Shown here one piece after another: positions 7,501 to 8,018 of a DNA stretch of 8,018 nucleotides. The stretch is taken from assembly GCA_020058355.1 (NCBI GenBank), contig JAGVEG010000063.1, positions 1 to 8,018 on the forward strand. The letters run 5' to 3'. Every line of letters starts with the position of its first letter. Position 1 is the first letter of the stretch. Below the pieces are notes generated by a model. The model saw nothing but the letters and a program-made list of their open reading frames with translations, was not told the origin of the DNA and made no database searches. A program made the translations under genes and the position numbers. The stretch is from Candidatus Berkelbacteria bacterium. GTDB taxonomy: Bacteria > Patescibacteriota > UBA1384 > CAILIB01.

Positions 7501-8018
7501 GGACTCCGCGAAGTGGTGCTGATGCAATCAAATTACGAGCGCCTTGTCGTTGATCGTGAGGTTATCGGACGCGAAAAGCAGCGGGCCCAAAAGAGCATGC
7601 AGTATCGAGCCATGGACATGGCCGCGTTTGCGCTGGACCCGAATATTCCAGATCGTTTTGCCGAGCGTATGCTTGAGGGAAATGATGGCGATCGGGCCCG
7701 CACCCTCTTTGAGTACTACGGAAACACCGCTCGTATTGGCACTATTATTGGCATTCAGGGAATTGAGGCCACAGACCTTACCACTCTGCAACAAATCTTC
7801 AACACTCGTGGCCAGGGCTACAATGGCGAGGCTGGCCAGGTTGCAGCACTTGGTAAGATCACCAAGGTTGTTGATGGTCAGCTTTCTAAGATCTTTGGGA
7901 AAGACTTGGCACTTCCGGATGGGCTCGGCCAAAGTCTTGCCGCCTGGGGCGCTCAGGGATTCGATGGAAAGAGCTTCCTGAAGAGTCCAGGTGATGGGCC
8001 GTTCAAGAATATTGCCAG
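1408..8018 (+). CDS. Giant secreted protein of unrecognised family, at least 2,203 aa (3' partial)
   Basis: One frame stays open from 1393 (after a TGA at 1390-1392) to the right edge, with 2,203 full codons from ATG 1408 and no stop. Codon use looks the same as in the peptidase gene. ATG 1408 is preferred because it gives a complete signal peptide (residues 1-39); GTG 1417 is possible, while starts from 1468 on would destroy it. No Shine-Dalgarno sequence is visible, and the start sits inside the peptidase gene, so translation is probably coupled. I do not recognise the protein. Visible parts: Asp/Thr-rich N-terminal region (40-350); degenerate helical repeats (354-502); long mixed helical stretches; Ser/Thr-rich linkers at 1032-1041 and 1154-1170; repeat-like motifs again near 1010, 1600, 1633 and 1779; a charged, helix-rich region from about 1900 on. 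Twelve cysteines form six local pairs. Apart from the signal, no convincing transmembrane segment was found. It may be a surface fibre, adhesin or envelope scaffold; that is inference from size, export and repeats only. Confidence 0.9.
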   Translation, partial: MYRVRLFLRNSLLTVLGLFLVYMPVLPAGLSLITEVAAATDFELPTTGTCQFDATSTVEDYDQGPDIIDASLPSLNPLVEQADIQQRLQGISPEALEYLGESQYQICSDIVALPTDAIQTSQQATQAVDLLSEGTAKKRLSFKNPLDLYALTGETCRKFEGDVCSEEKDTDGNPVHYDEVWENDLWDAPKADARILSYIAYMITPIEKGGAGREIKVEKIIDTKDYTDEFAPRNAEGDLDASDLEETTQRSGHAYDQENPSNPRYLSRAVDISEVDSIRITTRIIEKKRFGGNKTKWKYQKIPIKLAYQTNAGQEKVGVPSLNIYDGSRLAVTDAILGALADLDLGVTIDPKDVRLDSLDSIASLVGNAALGSVLQTGSLTADDLEETLEQYGRQALAIQLNLPQDALIGADTVDDLVQNVGRRTLETQLGLSSGSLRGSTSTEIFQSVGIRRMEVLLGVAPDTLRAENGAPASLANRDALLERVGRGTIAQTLSIPIELIREVKTLDEARAKSTKMKIFFAAEDTRREYLDETFGISGYDRPDPQWSQYIQRTYGIVPDEATKNATKQLTDSAGDVTSWTNYLRLVGALQVDKNIGGFSAATAQVFTTTVTSPINPDTKLYQTISAPRITNEQCTRYAVLVENPASLAAQGAVEPEYQDPARHLCVAGKPGVADRPFAQLFLASFGISPIRETTNPGSSNQRFSALLWDPTEALSTSTTLYADSRESLTATLLASLDQNPRAQLLIGKLQPFARKGGNQQAQLRQLVERALSASSTNDYVPFTDDPSLVRTLANRLKTDWADPISTITNSLNAYELVRPLIGTESDSDGQLVPTDDGSLNAGFLSDLETAAAAVDGLHESLNILLREKGQTGRGAAVNTPGTIYKRNPDGTYADAPLIQTDVVTTVLTTGNLTSVDLLGRIELSKLFVRTTSNQDLFVSKTLDSVARPFTPINQLLNATDATTDLFTGPEDSLPEYGISQTDLERVGLTGADFSRLLLTSQADQVFSRIGTEEILRNLWNQSDIPKRLANTSTSSSSNPTLNKVSQQITAFNKDITFYRTRMDRLRRLSVATEQYLATTTIDDTSKQLLTELAGLDSFPSSITGILSYARRYEQAFSVLESGATKDQPEVVAITREAKLLLQEIEVGRELNYPSTSSKSVKTSSKTGSDRCTDTDQIRSLIREKSTTLRTFALRTGGCQLESNLDLPIGSLEELLKLPKDERTAANLEFAIGTVESRTLQTKDPSDSALRALGRRRLEASIFSLLSAQIPQFKTATEKVSLSSNDLYSALSGNSKPLVQKVGSTLLDTKLNWPLGTSYQLIYPVCLDDTGIPGVCDARRSEESRVRTLAIAGLQQLGLNGVQLPPGFSFTAKGNMATNYAGNYLAQQLGLVPNTFTGSYTDVSNRNTSQAMLGFLFGQGREAESPFVRKLLSLQDGLINRFGAVITTQKGLQSASPAVQDATAVNLQLTQAIVDLRGLVLVDVGNAESTFFVGASSALEASAELEAFAEEHATRYTTIVQGLIAKTTTQDVKRIFSVSLPELGKPDALIVPSYNPSAGILFNNILEETYGWYDLLQLRFGLPNGYNPYNKSIAVQEKGAQSLLEQRFSLKPGTLRSFILGTIKAEDFTEKIGTEQIARNFGEEAIKKTVSDPGVALALFAVSELGGLGKAGDYVTDRFRKAAEDTCSNSLKGFGSRTGGQIAPVTGTCSPIISAASRSLPDLLVPKTPEDRDASQAFFSNFAIVAGTQLDDKLNLTPGSMASVITRPSSAGSIFTQFGINEFGKQLFPGESPTWTIDSLATRGVNEIYEEAQRTVKNLGKNIKDDRLRAIYTAGYYDPILKEYAPFTFDRSAAVGEFSRQVDLEVTKQLTTIAKDISGVSVGIGVIEDLRQGNLRGLEYLATARLAKDLNTKLAQSASQGTDAAKYARRRNSLAIDLNDLELSMGIVSNRALRENLQATRETTDTLYWAGVDYDLIEERIRKGTASQADIGIVSAGSKEEYQDLALSQTSSNQRNFREWVLNSTEVKEDEGLREVVLMQSNYERLVVDREVIGREKQRAQKSMQYRAMDMAAFALDPNIPDRFAERMLEGNDGDRARTLFEYYGNTARIGTIIGIQGIEATDLTTLQQIFNTRGQGYNGEAGQVAALGKITKVVDGQLSKIFGKDLALPDGLGQSLAAWGAQGFDGKSFLKSPGDGPFKNIA
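2467..2913 (+). repeat. Five degenerate protein repeats, pattern G-x3-L-(E)-x2-L-x-L-x2-G-S-L
   Basis: Within residues 354-502 of the giant protein five units align by eye: VGNAALGSVLQTGSL (from V366, two residues shorter), YGRQALAIQLNLPQDAL (from Y392), VGRRTLETQLGLSSGSL (V421), VGIRRMEVLLGVAPDTL (V449) and VGRGTIAQTLSIPIELI (V485). The conserved glycines lie at 367, 393, 422, 450 and 486, so the period is 26-36 residues. Each core is preceded by a short acidic helix (DDLEETLEQ, VDDLVQN, TEIFQS, DALLER). The pattern suggests repeated two-helix units packing into a solenoid or rod. The repeats are visible in protein only; the DNA copies have diverged, so this is not a recent tandem duplication. 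Confidence 0.7.
4501..4917 (+). other. Segment of the giant protein bounded by two Ser/Thr-rich linkers
   Basis: Residues 1032-1041 (TSTSSSSNPT) and 1154-1170 (PSTSSKSVKTSSKTGSD) are low-complexity Ser/Thr stretches of the kind that join folded domains in secreted proteins. Between them lie about 110 residues of helix-like sequence with many charged residues (ITFYRTRMDRLRRLSVATEQ and onward), which could be one helical-bundle domain. Domain limits are inferred from composition alone. Confidence 0.4.
6190..6354 (+). repeat. Distal copies of the giant protein's helical repeat
   Basis: Residues 1595-1649 hold GAQSLLEQRFSLKPGTL, which matches the L-E-x2-[LF]-x-L-x2-G-[ST]-L core of the N-terminal repeats with a one-residue shift of the glycine. 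It is followed by KIGTEQIARNFGEEAIKK, which keeps the I-G-x3-I part. The second half also resembles RIGTEEILRNLW near residue 1010. The units are more degenerate than those at 354-502, so this is a weaker call. Confidence 0.45.

Noticed and set aside
7528..7932. A 134-codon open frame on the minus strand
   Set aside because: It lies wholly antisense to the giant gene, and its protein is low in recognisable motifs. The + strand frame is continuous here and has consistent codon use.
7544..7981. A 145-codon open frame on the + strand, out of frame with the giant gene
   Set aside because: It is a shadow of the giant gene: Arg/Leu/Ser-rich, no motif, and inside an uninterrupted coding frame.
1393..8018. 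Possible use of a code in which TGA is Gly or Trp, as in some CPR lineages
   Set aside because: No TGA occurs in frame across the giant gene or the peptidase gene, and tryptophan is always TGG, so the standard code explains everything.

Overview
The window carries one strand-uniform gene cluster on the + strand: the 3' end of a beta-propeller gene, a complete gene for a membrane-anchored C39-like cysteine peptidase, and the first 2,203 codons of a giant secreted protein whose reading frame is still open at the right edge. There are no RNA genes, insertion sequences, CRISPR arrays or long non-coding stretches. The only non-coding DNA is 9 bp between genes 1 and 2.

Organism: a bacterium using the standard code. 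Both visible stops are TAG, and no in-frame TGA occurs in about 2,500 codons, which argues against codes that reassign TGA. Base composition looks balanced, near 50% G+C by eye. Neither start has a recognisable Shine-Dalgarno sequence. The combination of a WD40-like propeller protein, a single-pass C39-like peptidase and a giant unrecognised exported protein would fit Patescibacteria (CPR). That placement is a guess from gene style, with no marker gene to support it.

Layout: (1) 1-422, C-terminal 139 residues of a TolB/WD40-like propeller. (2) 432-1439, 335 aa: short cytoplasmic tail, one transmembrane helix, helical stalk, then an extracytoplasmic papain-fold peptidase domain with visible Cys183, His288 and Asp306. 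(3) 1408-8018, giant protein overlapping gene 2 by 32 bp. It has a signal peptide, a run of degenerate helical repeats (residues about 354-502), scattered related motifs further on, Ser/Thr linkers, and only 12 cysteines, which fall into six local pairs.

Working together (inference): tight spacing and overlap suggest one transcript. All three products plausibly act at or outside the membrane, and the anchored peptidase could process, trim or help display the giant protein. The giant protein is the main item of interest: I do not recognise its family, and it is easy to miss because the frame has no stop in the window.
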